This document shows, piece by piece, positions 16,701 through 25,262 of a stretch of DNA of 64,000 bases. Source of the DNA: Candidatus Gugararchaeum adminiculabundum (GTDB taxonomy: Archaea > Micrarchaeota > Micrarchaeia > Burarchaeales > Gugararchaeaceae); assembly GCA_902384795.1 (NCBI GenBank), contig CABMDC010000010.1, positions 1-64,000 of the forward strand, read 5' to 3'. Position 1 is the stretch's first letter; each line of letters starts with the position of its first letter. Both the position numbers and the translations under genes were made by a program. The notes under the pieces were generated by a model that was given only the letters and a program-made list of their open reading frames with translations, ran no database searches and had not been told where the DNA came from.

Positions 16701-18288
16701 CGGTTCCCCTGATTTGCTTGCCAAGAGGATTGGAGAGCTGGGAAAGCAAATTTCCAAAGAGGATCATTTGAAGGAACTGAGAAAACTCTATTATGCTACC
16801 CACTATGCTGACACTGTGGCAGACTACCAGTTCATCCGTGACGGAAGGACATTGCCGGGTTACGGTGTTGAGCAGCACATCAGGCAGGGATACCAGTTTG
16901 GTACTGCCAGCATTGGAAGTGTTGCAAAGAACTTCGGGGGCTATGGCCCCATGGGCTGGAACTACCCCGGAGCAAGGATTATTTCCATGTTCAGCAAGCC
17001 TTCCGAGTATTTGAACCAGGCGTTCATACGCGCAACAAGGCAGCCTATATTGGGAATGATGGGTTACCCCGGCCCTTACAACCAGCAGATGTCCGAGCAC
17101 AAGGCAATGAGCTTGCCTGGATTTGCAAAGTCGTTCAGGGATATACTCAAGACCCATGAATACAAGGAATCCACGGTGCCTGTTTTCAGAGGGCTGTTCA
17201 AATCGAGAGTGGTTGAGCAAGTTGATCCTATTACAGGCAAGGAAACAACAGGAATGCTACAGCCAAGATGGGGAAGAGGAGCGCAGGGAGGGGACATGTT
17301 CGGAGGGAGGATGACGCGCGGCACTTGGTTTGCAGGAGGAGGATGGGGAGAAGGAATCGCAGCGTCAGCAAAAGGAGAGTCAATGGCTGGAACACGAGGT
17401 TTCGGAAATAAATTCTACATACCGTTCATTGGAGCCACAAGCGTGCCTTTCCTAAGCTCAAGGGTTTATGGAAAAGGAAAGTTCACAGAAGCCGCTACTA
17501 CTGGTTATCACCACTTATATAAGGGAGGAACGGGCGGACCGGCTGCGGTTATGCCTGAAGATTTGTGGTATACCCAGAGGACCATGCCTGGCTCTGGGGC
17601 AAGCTTGCTGAGATATAAGCAGCTCGCATTGGTGGAAAGGGATGTTACAGAATTCAGCGAAAGCACTAGCCTGACCAAAAAGAGCGGGGTTGAAAAAAGA
17701 GACAGAATGAGGCAGGCGTTTGCAAGCTATCTGGAGAAGGATTTCTCCGAGTACATGAATATTCCAGAATTGAAGGGTTCGTTCTATAGTGATTGGATGC
17801 GGAGAAGCAAAACTTTGTCAGACCAGACTTTGAAGAACCTGGTTTCGAATGATCCGCAGGAGCGCGAGGAAGCGTCCATGAAATTCAGAAAAGCGTACTT
17901 GCCAGACCCGAAGACAGCGAGATACGAGCTCAACCCGGTCACCGGGCAGTATGAAGTGAAGGCCAGGTCCTATCTTACCGGAGACCAGTGGGCGGCCAAC
18001 CTTGCGATGGAAAGGGGGATGTACCTGCTCCACAAATTCCCCATGAGCGGAATAATCAGCCCGCTTGCAGGAGCTTACTTCGTGGGCAAGGGGATTTATG
18101 GAAAAACAAGGAACGCGCTGAGCTCCGCCCACAGGGCGCAGGCGGCGCATGAAAAGGAATACCAGGTTTTTGCAAAGAAAATTAAGTACTGCGACGTCTG
18201 CGGAGGGGCGCACATTGATGGCTGCACCTGCCCGCACAAGCTCCAGGCGACCACTGGAATCGGCGGGGCAGTAAGAAGGGCGGCTTAG
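13750..18288 (+). CDS. Giant exported/membrane protein of unknown family with C-terminal zinc-ribbon motif
   Basis: About 1512 residues from the ATG at 13750 (TATA box 26 nt upstream). The frame is open further upstream, but that part overlaps the preceding gene. A signal peptide (1-20) is followed by an exported domain of about 190 residues, one transmembrane helix near 214-236 (LFAFLIGGIFVGAIYARG), then about 1270 residues, largely charged and helical, with coiled-coil-like stretches around 450-780. Residues about 1050-1300 are rich in Gly, Tyr and Trp (GGYGPMGWNYPGARIISMFS). The C-terminus has CDVCGGAHIDGCTC (from C1481), a zinc-ribbon-like Cys set. I recognise no family. Its topology, and the M23 lipoprotein just downstream, suggest a cell-envelope machine, perhaps a secretion or attachment apparatus; this is inference. 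Confidence 0.7.
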   Translation: MRCGIWVIVFCLVFASTLFAPGTGTVTTADQPRQSDFIGCNNPTCKYSYLEMAIDQDGNVAVTISYITLKYDKNAPKSAIIEGLTDGQISPKNVINEITRELTATDSQQYDYGKVNGVLVDFSMNGEPIIGCQKLPSGGGGVDGVVVCPAAKIKESALTWGTAKCGEIEAAFAGDVDLGLFPGSSATYYCQETPMVPFGAPGVIFSDAAKTNILPQCLFAFLIGGIFVGAIYARGGNPLAMFDLTTPRVPKGKKYQFKRGVVVTTWMHLRQAVKIEGTRLAVALGKANAEFARRLGMAGVNAGSIERIMKSSVSDERKALALKALALGISMNEIERILTGQLGKEKMWELYSDKIHDTYSTKRQLRESLMLVDNALLRKDVNRNANLELDKTIGTTGWVGKVPLVASALGNMRVYGRIAASGGKTLLLESGGARYSLKLAELIAGRQLDKYRNWIARNSVDGKVIASIHDSPRALSKDLGTMEKTIVHELAAMLKHNNELMKELGLTGKEGREKLSRLVDLMLLGSPNEMRKFMKETGMTRDSPEYKLLIGKMKLAMEIRDLTRQARNVLAAEENAGLDAEGLNRSDRKRAGDLEQLLRKISDKTASFSGFDSYENMLLHSKRDYETMLDHTLRVHADMNALNERNERLRKLAARNDVEWKEGMGYQQVLDKLKGKLGTSPELTGILNDYEDYRKRIYLAGVKDRDREIASREVGKDISKSKAEDLMELENLRKRAEKWETYGGTGVQRFTKDEREMSRLQNYADAIGLNHLPDVLDRMHREMKIYNAVVEKNLRPGQDFTYKMLKEGAWFHTYDKTMIPYIPHFTIALTDKPLGRMIYTDAQGKKQLYDQAKHGDINTLVAQGRVEMRSRFEPLNFWETVTKLPFMKLERLFIGTAWNEINQQTKTYSLLEFNRKLAATFMDDVERGRFSQLMEDRNKLLGEMQTLMRNEYFIRHGKQPQIGGLSQEAKDELMRTHGIAAHEFGSPDLLAKRIGELGKQISKEDHLKELRKLYYATHYADTVADYQFIRDGRTLPGYGVEQHIRQGYQFGTASIGSVAKNFGGYGPMGWNYPGARIISMFSKPSEYLNQAFIRATRQPILGMMGYPGPYNQQMSEHKAMSLPGFAKSFRDILKTHEYKESTVPVFRGLFKSRVVEQVDPITGKETTGMLQPRWGRGAQGGDMFGGRMTRGTWFAGGGWGEGIAASAKGESMAGTRGFGNKFYIPFIGATSVPFLSSRVYGKGKFTEAATTGYHHLYKGGTGGPAAVMPEDLWYTQRTMPGSGASLLRYKQLALVERDVTEFSESTSLTKKSGVEKRDRMRQAFASYLEKDFSEYMNIPELKGSFYSDWMRRSKTLSDQTLKNLVSNDPQEREEASMKFRKAYLPDPKTARYELNPVTGQYEVKARSYLTGDQWAANLAMERGMYLLHKFPMSGIISPLAGAYFVGKGIYGKTRNALSSAHRAQAAHEKEYQVFAKKIKYCDVCGGAHIDGCTCPHKLQATTGIGGAVRRAA

Positions 18289-18322
18289 ATCAGGCTAGAA
18301 TGAATGAACCGGTTTAGTTAGC

Positions 18323-18334
18323 TTATTATTATTT
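18323..18334 (+). promoter_or_regulatory. TATA box of the M23 lipoprotein gene
   Basis: TTATTATTATTT is centred about 24 nt before the GTG at 18352, supporting GTG as the true start of a leaderless message. Confidence 0.5.
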
Positions 18335-18351
18335 AGCACTGAAAGCTTCTC

Positions 18352-21282
18352 GTGGGATTCAACGGAAAGCATGCATTGATTTCTGCATTTGCCATTGTCA
18401 CATTACTGATTGCCAGCGGCTGCCTGGGCGCCATGGATAAAAAAACAGAGAAATTTCCAGCGGAAATAACCTCTGCGGATTTCTGCGCCAAGAACTGCCA
18501 GTGCATGTTCTGCACCAGCGTCAACAAGGGAGTCCCGTATATCAATGCAAGCGGAAGCACGGTCACCTATGAGGAGAACCTTTTTGGGGGAACGTGCGAC
18601 TTTTCTGACTGCAACTCGCAGGGCATAAAGGAATACCTTGAGGAGAAGGCAAAAGCTTTGGATAAACAGACCAAATACAACGATGTCGCCCTCCATAGTT
18701 TCATGGTCGGGATGGGAAGCTCTTTTGCAGATTTTGACGAGGCGAACACCTACTGCGGAAACGGGATGCAGATTGCGGTGCAGTGGCTGATTGGAAAGAA
18801 CGGGGAAGCGCCGCCGCTGCCAACGCTGAAGAGAACCAAGTGCTATCTTGAGAACAATGTGATCCCGCTTTATGTGGTTTATACCGATGCCAAGGGAAAG
18901 AGCACGGACCCTGCGAAGGTCGGGGAGATTGCAAAAACGCTCAGCGGGCAGGGGCCGGTGATGATAACCGCAGAAGCGAACTATGATTCGAGCAATGACC
19001 AGATAGTGGAGAATGTAAGGAAACAGGTTGTTGAGATACGCGCGAACTGCAAGGATTGCAAAATCATCCTCATGCCCAAGAACCTGGATATGCAGGGGCT
19101 GGACATGGTAATGGGCAACGATGAGGTCAAGGCCGACGTGAATATTATAGGGCAGGGGATTCTGGCTAACAATTACTCAGTGCCGAATTGCGATATGGAA
19201 ATGATTGTGCAGCAAAACCTGGACTTCTCGCGCCAAGTTTTGCAGAAATACGGGAAGCCCACCATTTGGGTTTACTTCGGGGTCGCCGAAGGGCAGAACT
19301 TCTATGAAACGTGCGAGTTCTCAAAGGATGCGACCGGGAAAGCGTATGAGTATGTTTTCTCGCGCATACCGGAACTGGTCGGGAGCGGGGTGATCGGCTT
19401 TGCCGGCTACCAGCTCTATGACGGGCAGTCGCACACCGAATTGCATTACATAAACAAGGATGGAAGCGAAGGGAGGAAGTTTGACCCGGCATGGGGATTG
19501 TACACTGGCGTCGGAAAGCCCAGGGAATCGGCCTATTACGGGTTCTTTGACAAGTGCCAAAAATATTATGGAGATAGCGGAGTGTACCAGGTCGCGGCTT
19601 CGTTTTCAAAGGGAGGGACGAGTGAGCCCCTGGGCGGGGTCAGCTGCAGCATGCCGACCGCTGTTTCAACCCTTACGTTCACAGGATTGTCAAGCTCGCC
19701 GGGAACGCCCCAGGGGACTGTCCTGCAGTCTACTATGAAATTCTCGTGCAATGACTGCGAGGATACGGGGGTAGCCGGCACAGTGGCCGGGCAGGTGAGC
19801 GGAACCCTGTGCACCGACTGGAAAACTGAAATTGATGGTGCCGTGAAATCATGCCCTTCGACCTTTGACCCCTATTTCCTCAGGGCGCTCATGTGGCAGA
19901 ACTCAGGGCTTTCAGAAGAGCAGAAAACACAGATGCAGGACGAGGGGGAAACGGAATTTGATGTTTATGCATTCACCTGCCGCGATGAGAACACCGCGAT
20001 TGCAGAGGGATTCAAGATCGGGTGCGCCACTGATTTTGGCGGAGTTGCCCCGCCAAAGGATTTCAAATGCTTGATTGCTGGAGAGAAGCCGATAAAATGC
20101 GGGCTTACTGGTGCGACCAACAAATATGAGGGAGCTTCGGATGGAAAAGGAGGCTGCGGCGGAGTTCCTGGCTATGATCCGTTTGACCCGCAAAAGAACA
20201 TCCAGTGCGGGGCGAATAATGTTTGCAACCTGCTGGGGATTGTCGAGAGCACGGTGATTTCGAGCACGAACAACTACTACCTTGCGCTGGGCGTTAAGCT
20301 GGATTTCAGCGGGCCCTTTGACAGGCAAAAATTGTATTACCTAACAGCGCTGGCAGAGAATTACGGGATAGTGCAGACAAAGCAGTGGCTTGACGACTAT
20401 GCAAAGCAGGCGGTGTGCAAGGAAGAGAAAGGAGACATGATCCTCAGCCCTGCGGAAACGATTGCCAGGTGCAACAATCCGAGTGAGATTAACCAGTGCT
20501 ACAAGGTAAAGGCATGCTGTGACCTGGCTAGCAGCACCAACCAACAGGTGATTGCCAATGCGAACAAGGGATGCGGCAATGACGATTTTGAAAAGTACAT
20601 GGAGGAGTATCAGAACCCGTTGCTGAAGGAGAAAATCACCTATGCAAGGGAAGTGATTGACAAGTATACTTTGCTCAGGCAGAAATGCGCAACGAATTGC
20701 GGAAGCAATTTGCAGATGTTTGGCGCGCCCCAGACCCCTGACTGGTGCCCGTACCAATGCGGATTCACCGGATGCCAACTTTCAAGCCCGCTGCCGCCCG
20801 GAGCGGTTGTGACCAGCGCGTTCTGCGATGCAAAAGGGACCCACTGCAGGCCGCTTGCGCACCAGGGGGTTGACCTGGATGTCGGGAATTCCGTGAATAT
20901 TCCGGTATATTCCGCACAAGACGGAGTAGTTACGGCAGGGAAGGAAGCGGGATGCGGCGGAGACGGAGGATGCCACGTGTATATTCAAAATACGGTGACT
21001 GGATGCCAGACCAGGTATTACCATCTGGCGCCAGGCTCGGTCGCAGTAAGCGCAGGGGACACTGTTTCAAATGGAAACACAGGGAAACCGCAAACAAAGA
21101 TCGGGGTGATGGGGGAGAGCGGCCATGCTTCAGGGATACATTTGCATTTTGAAATCTGGTATAAGGGAGTGCCTGTCAATCCGGGCATATACAATGCTAA
21201 CCTGGGCTTCACGCACTATCCAGACCCGGTATACTGCTCGGCAGTCAACACGGCAAAGGAGACCTGCACTGTTCCGGTCTGA
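18352..21282 (+). CDS. Large lipoprotein with possible TIM-barrel region and C-terminal M23 (LytM) peptidase
   Basis: 976 residues, GTG start. The N-terminus is a lipoprotein-type signal with LLIASGC. Residues about 115-390 alternate strands and helices like a TIM barrel (NVIPLYVVYTDAKG, KIILMPKNLD, KPTIWVYFGVAEG, GVIGFAGYQLYDG), resembling glycoside-hydrolase barrels, though no family is assigned. Several Cys-rich segments follow. The last 170 residues are an M23 peptidase: H837 and D841 (HQGVDLD) and H930/H932 (HLHFE) are the zinc ligands and catalytic His. M23 enzymes normally cut peptide cross-links of bacterial peptidoglycan, which archaea lack, so a target on another cell, or a non-catalytic structural role, must be considered. 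It probably works with the giant protein 63 nt upstream. Confidence 0.8.
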   Translation: MGFNGKHALISAFAIVTLLIASGCLGAMDKKTEKFPAEITSADFCAKNCQCMFCTSVNKGVPYINASGSTVTYEENLFGGTCDFSDCNSQGIKEYLEEKAKALDKQTKYNDVALHSFMVGMGSSFADFDEANTYCGNGMQIAVQWLIGKNGEAPPLPTLKRTKCYLENNVIPLYVVYTDAKGKSTDPAKVGEIAKTLSGQGPVMITAEANYDSSNDQIVENVRKQVVEIRANCKDCKIILMPKNLDMQGLDMVMGNDEVKADVNIIGQGILANNYSVPNCDMEMIVQQNLDFSRQVLQKYGKPTIWVYFGVAEGQNFYETCEFSKDATGKAYEYVFSRIPELVGSGVIGFAGYQLYDGQSHTELHYINKDGSEGRKFDPAWGLYTGVGKPRESAYYGFFDKCQKYYGDSGVYQVAASFSKGGTSEPLGGVSCSMPTAVSTLTFTGLSSSPGTPQGTVLQSTMKFSCNDCEDTGVAGTVAGQVSGTLCTDWKTEIDGAVKSCPSTFDPYFLRALMWQNSGLSEEQKTQMQDEGETEFDVYAFTCRDENTAIAEGFKIGCATDFGGVAPPKDFKCLIAGEKPIKCGLTGATNKYEGASDGKGGCGGVPGYDPFDPQKNIQCGANNVCNLLGIVESTVISSTNNYYLALGVKLDFSGPFDRQKLYYLTALAENYGIVQTKQWLDDYAKQAVCKEEKGDMILSPAETIARCNNPSEINQCYKVKACCDLASSTNQQVIANANKGCGNDDFEKYMEEYQNPLLKEKITYAREVIDKYTLLRQKCATNCGSNLQMFGAPQTPDWCPYQCGFTGCQLSSPLPPGAVVTSAFCDAKGTHCRPLAHQGVDLDVGNSVNIPVYSAQDGVVTAGKEAGCGGDGGCHVYIQNTVTGCQTRYYHLAPGSVAVSAGDTVSNGNTGKPQTKIGVMGESGHASGIHLHFEIWYKGVPVNPGIYNANLGFTHYPDPVYCSAVNTAKETCTVPV

Positions 21283-21324
21283 ACAATTGAAAAGATTAAA
21301 ACTGTGTTTGTGCAAATGATTTGT

Positions 21325-22569
21325 ATGGGCGAACTAAGGAAAACCGATGCAGCGATTGCGGACATTGCAATGAGGGAGCTGAAGCGCCAGCAGGAAACTT
21401 TGGGCCTTATTGCGAGCGAAAACTATGCCTCCCTGGCTGTGCTTGAGGCGCAGGCAAGTGTTTTGCAGAATAAATATTCAGAAGGGTATTCCGGGAAGAG
21501 ATATTACGCAGGAAACCAGTTCATAGACGACAGCGAGACTCTGGCGATTGAAAGGGCAAAAAAGCTGTTTGATGCCGAGCACGCGAATGTGCAGCCGCAC
21601 GCAGGCTCGCAGGCCAACATGGCTGTTTTCTATGGGCTGATGGAGTATGGCGATAAATTCCTTGGATTGTCTTTGGACCAGGGAGGGCATTTGACCCATG
21701 GATCTCCGGTGAATTTTTCTGGTAAATTGTACAAGCCGATTGCCTATCACTTAGATAAGAAGACTCATTTGATTGACTATGATGAAGCTGAGAGATTGGC
21801 GAAACAGGAAAAGCCAAAACTGATTTTGTGTGGTTATACCGCTTATCCAAGAAAGATTGATTTCAAGAGATTTAGGGAAATTGCTGACTCAACTGGCGCG
21901 TATTTGATGGCGGATATTGCGCACATCGCGGGCCTGATTGCAGGAAAAGTGCATGATAATGCTTTCCCCTACGCGGATGTGGTTACCACTACCACGCACA
22001 AAACTCTGCGGGGGCCGAGGGGCGCGATGATCATGTGCAAAGCTGACTTGGCACAGAAGATTGACAAGGCTGTTTTCCCTGGATTGCAGGGTGGGCCGTT
22101 TGACCATGCGATTGCCGCCAAAGCTGTCTGTTTCCAGGAGGCGCTGCAGCCGAGCTTCAAGGAATATGCAAAGCAGATTGTGAAAAATGCGGGCGCGCTG
22201 GCTGGTGAATTGAAAGGAAAAGGATTTGCGCTTTCAAGCGGAGGGACGGATAATCATTTGCTCCTCGCTGATGTTACGAACAAAGTGGAAAGCGGAAAAG
22301 TGGCCCAGGAGAAATTGGAAAAAGCGGGCATTATTTGCAATAGAAATATGATTCCCTATGATGCTAAGAGCCCGTTTGTGACTAGTGGAATTAGATTGGG
22401 AACACCATGCTTAACTACCAGGGGAATGAAGGAAAACGAGATGAAGCAGGTGGCTGAGCTGATTGGGCGCGGGCTTGCGGCAAAGGATGATGCTGAGCTT
22501 GCGAAGTTGGGGGAAGAAGTGAGATCACTTGCGCTTAAGTTTCCGATTTACAAGGATGTGAAGTATTAG
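21325..22569 (+). CDS. glyA: Serine hydroxymethyltransferase
   Basis: About 414 residues from the ATG at 21325; in-frame starts at 21304 (GTG) and 21316 exist, but family members begin near LRKTDAAIADI. Signatures include LIASENYAS, NVQPHAGSQANMAVFYGL and the PLP lysine in VTTTTHKTLRGPRGAMI. It transfers the serine hydroxymethyl group to a reduced folate/pterin, making glycine for PurD and methylene-carrier for FolD. It opens a one-carbon run glyA-folD-folC-cyclo-ligase. Confidence 0.96.
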   Translation: MGELRKTDAAIADIAMRELKRQQETLGLIASENYASLAVLEAQASVLQNKYSEGYSGKRYYAGNQFIDDSETLAIERAKKLFDAEHANVQPHAGSQANMAVFYGLMEYGDKFLGLSLDQGGHLTHGSPVNFSGKLYKPIAYHLDKKTHLIDYDEAERLAKQEKPKLILCGYTAYPRKIDFKRFREIADSTGAYLMADIAHIAGLIAGKVHDNAFPYADVVTTTTHKTLRGPRGAMIMCKADLAQKIDKAVFPGLQGGPFDHAIAAKAVCFQEALQPSFKEYAKQIVKNAGALAGELKGKGFALSSGGTDNHLLLADVTNKVESGKVAQEKLEKAGIICNRNMIPYDAKSPFVTSGIRLGTPCLTTRGMKENEMKQVAELIGRGLAAKDDAELAKLGEEVRSLALKFPIYKDVKY

Positions 22570-22584
22570 TTTTAGGTAATTGAA

Positions 22585-23442
22585 ATGGCTGCAAAAATTC
22601 TGGATGGGCTAAAGACGCGCGAGCAGATGATGTCCGAGCTGAAGCGCGAAATTGAACAGAAGCAGCTGAAGCCGAAGTTGTCCAATGTGCTTGTGGGAAA
22701 TGACCCTGCTAGTGTCACCTATGTTGGCATAAAGGAAAAAGTGGGCAGGAGCATTGGCATTGTGGTGGAAACCCACAGGCTTCCGGAGAATACGGGCGAA
22801 AAGGATGTTATTGCATTGGTGAAGAAGCTGAGCGCGGACAAAAAAGTGAATGGAATTCTGGTGCAGCTTCCACTTCCAAAAAATATCAACGCCACAAAAG
22901 TGCTGGACTGCGTTTCTCCTGAAAAGGATGTGGACGGGTTGCACTATGAGAATTTGGGGAAGCTTGCTTCCGGGAGAGAATGTTTGCCCACGTGCACTCC
23001 GCGTGGGGTTATTGAATTGCTGAAAAGGAATGGGGTGGAAATTTCAGGCAAGCATGCGGTTGTTGTTGGAAGAAGCTTATCGGTGGGAAAACCTCTGGCG
23101 CTTCTTTTGCTTGCCGAGGATGCGACCGTTACGATTTGCCATTCGAAAACCAGGAATTTGAAGGAGATTACCAAGCAGGCGGACATTCTGGCGGTTGCCA
23201 TTGGCAAGGCGAAATTTGTTACTGCGGACATGGTGAAACAGGGCGCAGTGGTTGTGGACGTGGGAATCAACAGAAACGCTGCCGGGAAAATGGTGGGCGA
23301 CGTTGATTTTGATGCTGTTTCCAAGATTGCGGGCGCGATTACCCCGGTGCCCGGTGGAGTTGGGCCGATGACTGTTGCGCAGCTCATAAAGAACGTGGTT
23401 GAAGCAACTAAGAAACAGAGTGGAAAGCAAACTGCAAAGTGA
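22585..23442 (+). CDS. folD: Methylene-THF dehydrogenase/methenyl-THF cyclohydrolase FolD
   Basis: 285 residues, standard length. The active-site region is YVGIKEKVGR, followed by GILVQLPLPKNIN, the NADP-binding VVGRSLSVGKP and the C-terminal TPVPGGVGPMTVAQ. It interconverts methylene-, methenyl- and formyl-THF, giving the formyl donor for PurN. It starts 15 nt after glyA. A FolD implies a folate-like carrier rather than, or in addition to, methanopterin. Confidence 0.96.
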   Translation: MAAKILDGLKTREQMMSELKREIEQKQLKPKLSNVLVGNDPASVTYVGIKEKVGRSIGIVVETHRLPENTGEKDVIALVKKLSADKKVNGILVQLPLPKNINATKVLDCVSPEKDVDGLHYENLGKLASGRECLPTCTPRGVIELLKRNGVEISGKHAVVVGRSLSVGKPLALLLLAEDATVTICHSKTRNLKEITKQADILAVAIGKAKFVTADMVKQGAVVVDVGINRNAAGKMVGDVDFDAVSKIAGAITPVPGGVGPMTVAQLIKNVVEATKKQSGKQTAK

Positions 23443-24674
23443 GCTGGATGAAATACTCCGAGATGATTCGAGAACTCTATTCCTTTAGAAGGCCTGCAGG
23501 GGAGAATTGGAATCTTGAAAAGATCACTGAGCTGTGCTCATTGCTTGGAAACCCTGAGAGAAAATTCCCAAGTTTGCATGTGACAGGGACTAATGGGAAG
23601 GGAAGCGTCGTGGCAATGGGCGCGGGAATTCTGCGCGAAGCTGGTTTCAAGGTTGGGGCTTATTTTTCACCGGATGTGGATGGCTATGAGGAGAGGTTTC
23701 AGATTAATGGAAAGCCGGTGAGCAAGGAGAAAATTGCGGAAGTTTATGAGAGGATTAGGCCGAGCGTTCTGAAAGTTAGGGGGATCAGTTTTTTTGAGAT
23801 CACCACCGCCATTGCATTTCAGCTGTTTGCCGACGAAAAAGTTGACTATGCCGTGCTTGAAACCGGGCTGGGCGGGAGATTGGATGCAACGAATTTGTGC
23901 GATTCGAAAGTCTGCGTGATTACCAATGTTTCCATTGAGCACACGGATTTGCTGGGAAAGACCATTGAGGAGATTGCACGCGAAAAAGCTGGGATCATTA
24001 GGAAGAAAGGGAGCGCCGTTGTTACTGGGGCTGAAGGGAAAGCGCTCGCAGTAATTGAAAAAAGGTGTGAAGAGATTGGCTGTGAATTGCAGGTTGTTGC
24101 AAAAACACAAAAATACGAGGGAAAGATTGGGCTGAGAGGGGAATTCCAGAAAACAAATGCAGCGCTTGCAATTGAGGCTGTGAAAGCGCTGGGAATTAAA
24201 GTTGGGGAGAAATGGATTGAAGCGGGGATTAGCGAGGCATTTTTGCCAGCTAGGATGGAAACTGTTTCTGAAAAGCCTTTGGTGATTATGGATGGGACGC
24301 ATAATCCAGCTGCCATGAAAGTGCTGGCTGGTGAAATAAAGAGGATGAATGAAAAGGATGGCGCAATAGAGAGAAAGGCGATTGTAGTTTTTGGGATTAT
24401 GAAGGACAAGGATTGCGAAGGAGTTTTGAAAGAATTGGCGCCTGTTGCTGAGATGATTATTGTGACCCAGCCGAAGGTTGGAAGAGCCAGAGATGCTGAG
24501 GAAGTGGCTGAAAAAGCGAGGAAAGTCTGCAAGAAAGTTGTGAAGATGGCGAATAGCGCTGAAGCTTTCGCATATGCTAAAAAGCAGGCAGGGGGAAAAG
24601 GGTTTGTCCTGGTCACTGGGTCATTTTATCTGATTGGAGAGATACGCGGGAAGAAAATGAATATTGACAGTTGA
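23439..24674 (+). CDS. folC: Folylpolyglutamate synthase (FolC/Mur ligase family)
   Basis: 411 residues with the Mur-ligase P-loop VTGTNGKGSVV, then LETGLGGRLDATN, SIEHTDLLG, KAGIIRKKG and the C-terminal MDGTHNPAAM. It adds glutamates to the carrier (and may also be a dihydrofolate synthase). The GTG start overlaps the folD stop by 4 nt; an ATG three codons later is an alternative. Tight packing indicates translational coupling. Confidence 0.92.
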   Translation: MSWMKYSEMIRELYSFRRPAGENWNLEKITELCSLLGNPERKFPSLHVTGTNGKGSVVAMGAGILREAGFKVGAYFSPDVDGYEERFQINGKPVSKEKIAEVYERIRPSVLKVRGISFFEITTAIAFQLFADEKVDYAVLETGLGGRLDATNLCDSKVCVITNVSIEHTDLLGKTIEEIAREKAGIIRKKGSAVVTGAEGKALAVIEKRCEEIGCELQVVAKTQKYEGKIGLRGEFQKTNAALAIEAVKALGIKVGEKWIEAGISEAFLPARMETVSEKPLVIMDGTHNPAAMKVLAGEIKRMNEKDGAIERKAIVVFGIMKDKDCEGVLKELAPVAEMIIVTQPKVGRARDAEEVAEKARKVCKKVVKMANSAEAFAYAKKQAGGKGFVLVTGSFYLIGEIRGKKMNIDS

Positions 24675-24678
24675 GCCT

Positions 24679-25233
24679 ATGGAAATTGCAAAAGAAAAGG
24701 GGGAAGCAAGGGAGAAAGTTTGGCAGGTGAACAGCAGTCATATGGCTAGCGAGAAAACTGAGAAAAGCAGGCTGATTCTAGAAAGGGTGGTAGCACTCAA
24801 TGAGTATGCGAAGGCGAAGAAGATTTTTGCTTATGTTTCGAGGGAAGATGAGGCGGGGACGCGGGAGCTGATTGTCAGGATGCTGAAGGAAGGGAAGCAG
24901 GTTTTTGTGCCGAAGATTTATGAGAAAGAGATGGTTGCAGTTCGAATTGGTTCGCTTGAGGAATTGAAGGAAGGGAAGTTCAAGGTGCTGCAGCCAACCA
25001 ATGCCAAAGAGACGAGTGAGGAATTTGACCTGATTTTCATTGTGGGCGTAGGGTTTGATGCGAAAAGAAACCGGATTGGCGGGGGATTCGGGTATTTTGA
25101 CAAATTCCTTGTGAAAGTGAAGGGGAAGAAGGTGGCACTGGCGTTTGACTGGCAAGTGGTTGATAAGGTGCCGACTGAGAAGCATGATGTGAGAATGGAT
25201 AAAATCATTACTGACAAAAGGGTTATTGAGTAG
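24679..25233 (+). CDS. 5-formyltetrahydrofolate cyclo-ligase family protein
   Basis: 184 residues from the ATG at 24679, 4 nt after the folC stop (a TTG at 24664 is less likely). The family signature is GVGFDAKRNRIGGGFGYFDK, equal to the FDxxxxRxGxGxGYYD motif of MTHFS. It converts 5-formyl-THF to methenyl-THF with ATP and so rescues the carrier from a dead-end form. The substitution of a Tyr by Phe in GYFD is minor. Confidence 0.88.
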   Translation: MEIAKEKGEAREKVWQVNSSHMASEKTEKSRLILERVVALNEYAKAKKIFAYVSREDEAGTRELIVRMLKEGKQVFVPKIYEKEMVAVRIGSLEELKEGKFKVLQPTNAKETSEEFDLIFIVGVGFDAKRNRIGGGFGYFDKFLVKVKGKKVALAFDWQVVDKVPTEKHDVRMDKIITDKRVIE

Positions 25234-25262
25234 GGAATTAGGAAAGAGTTAAGAAGAACAAA

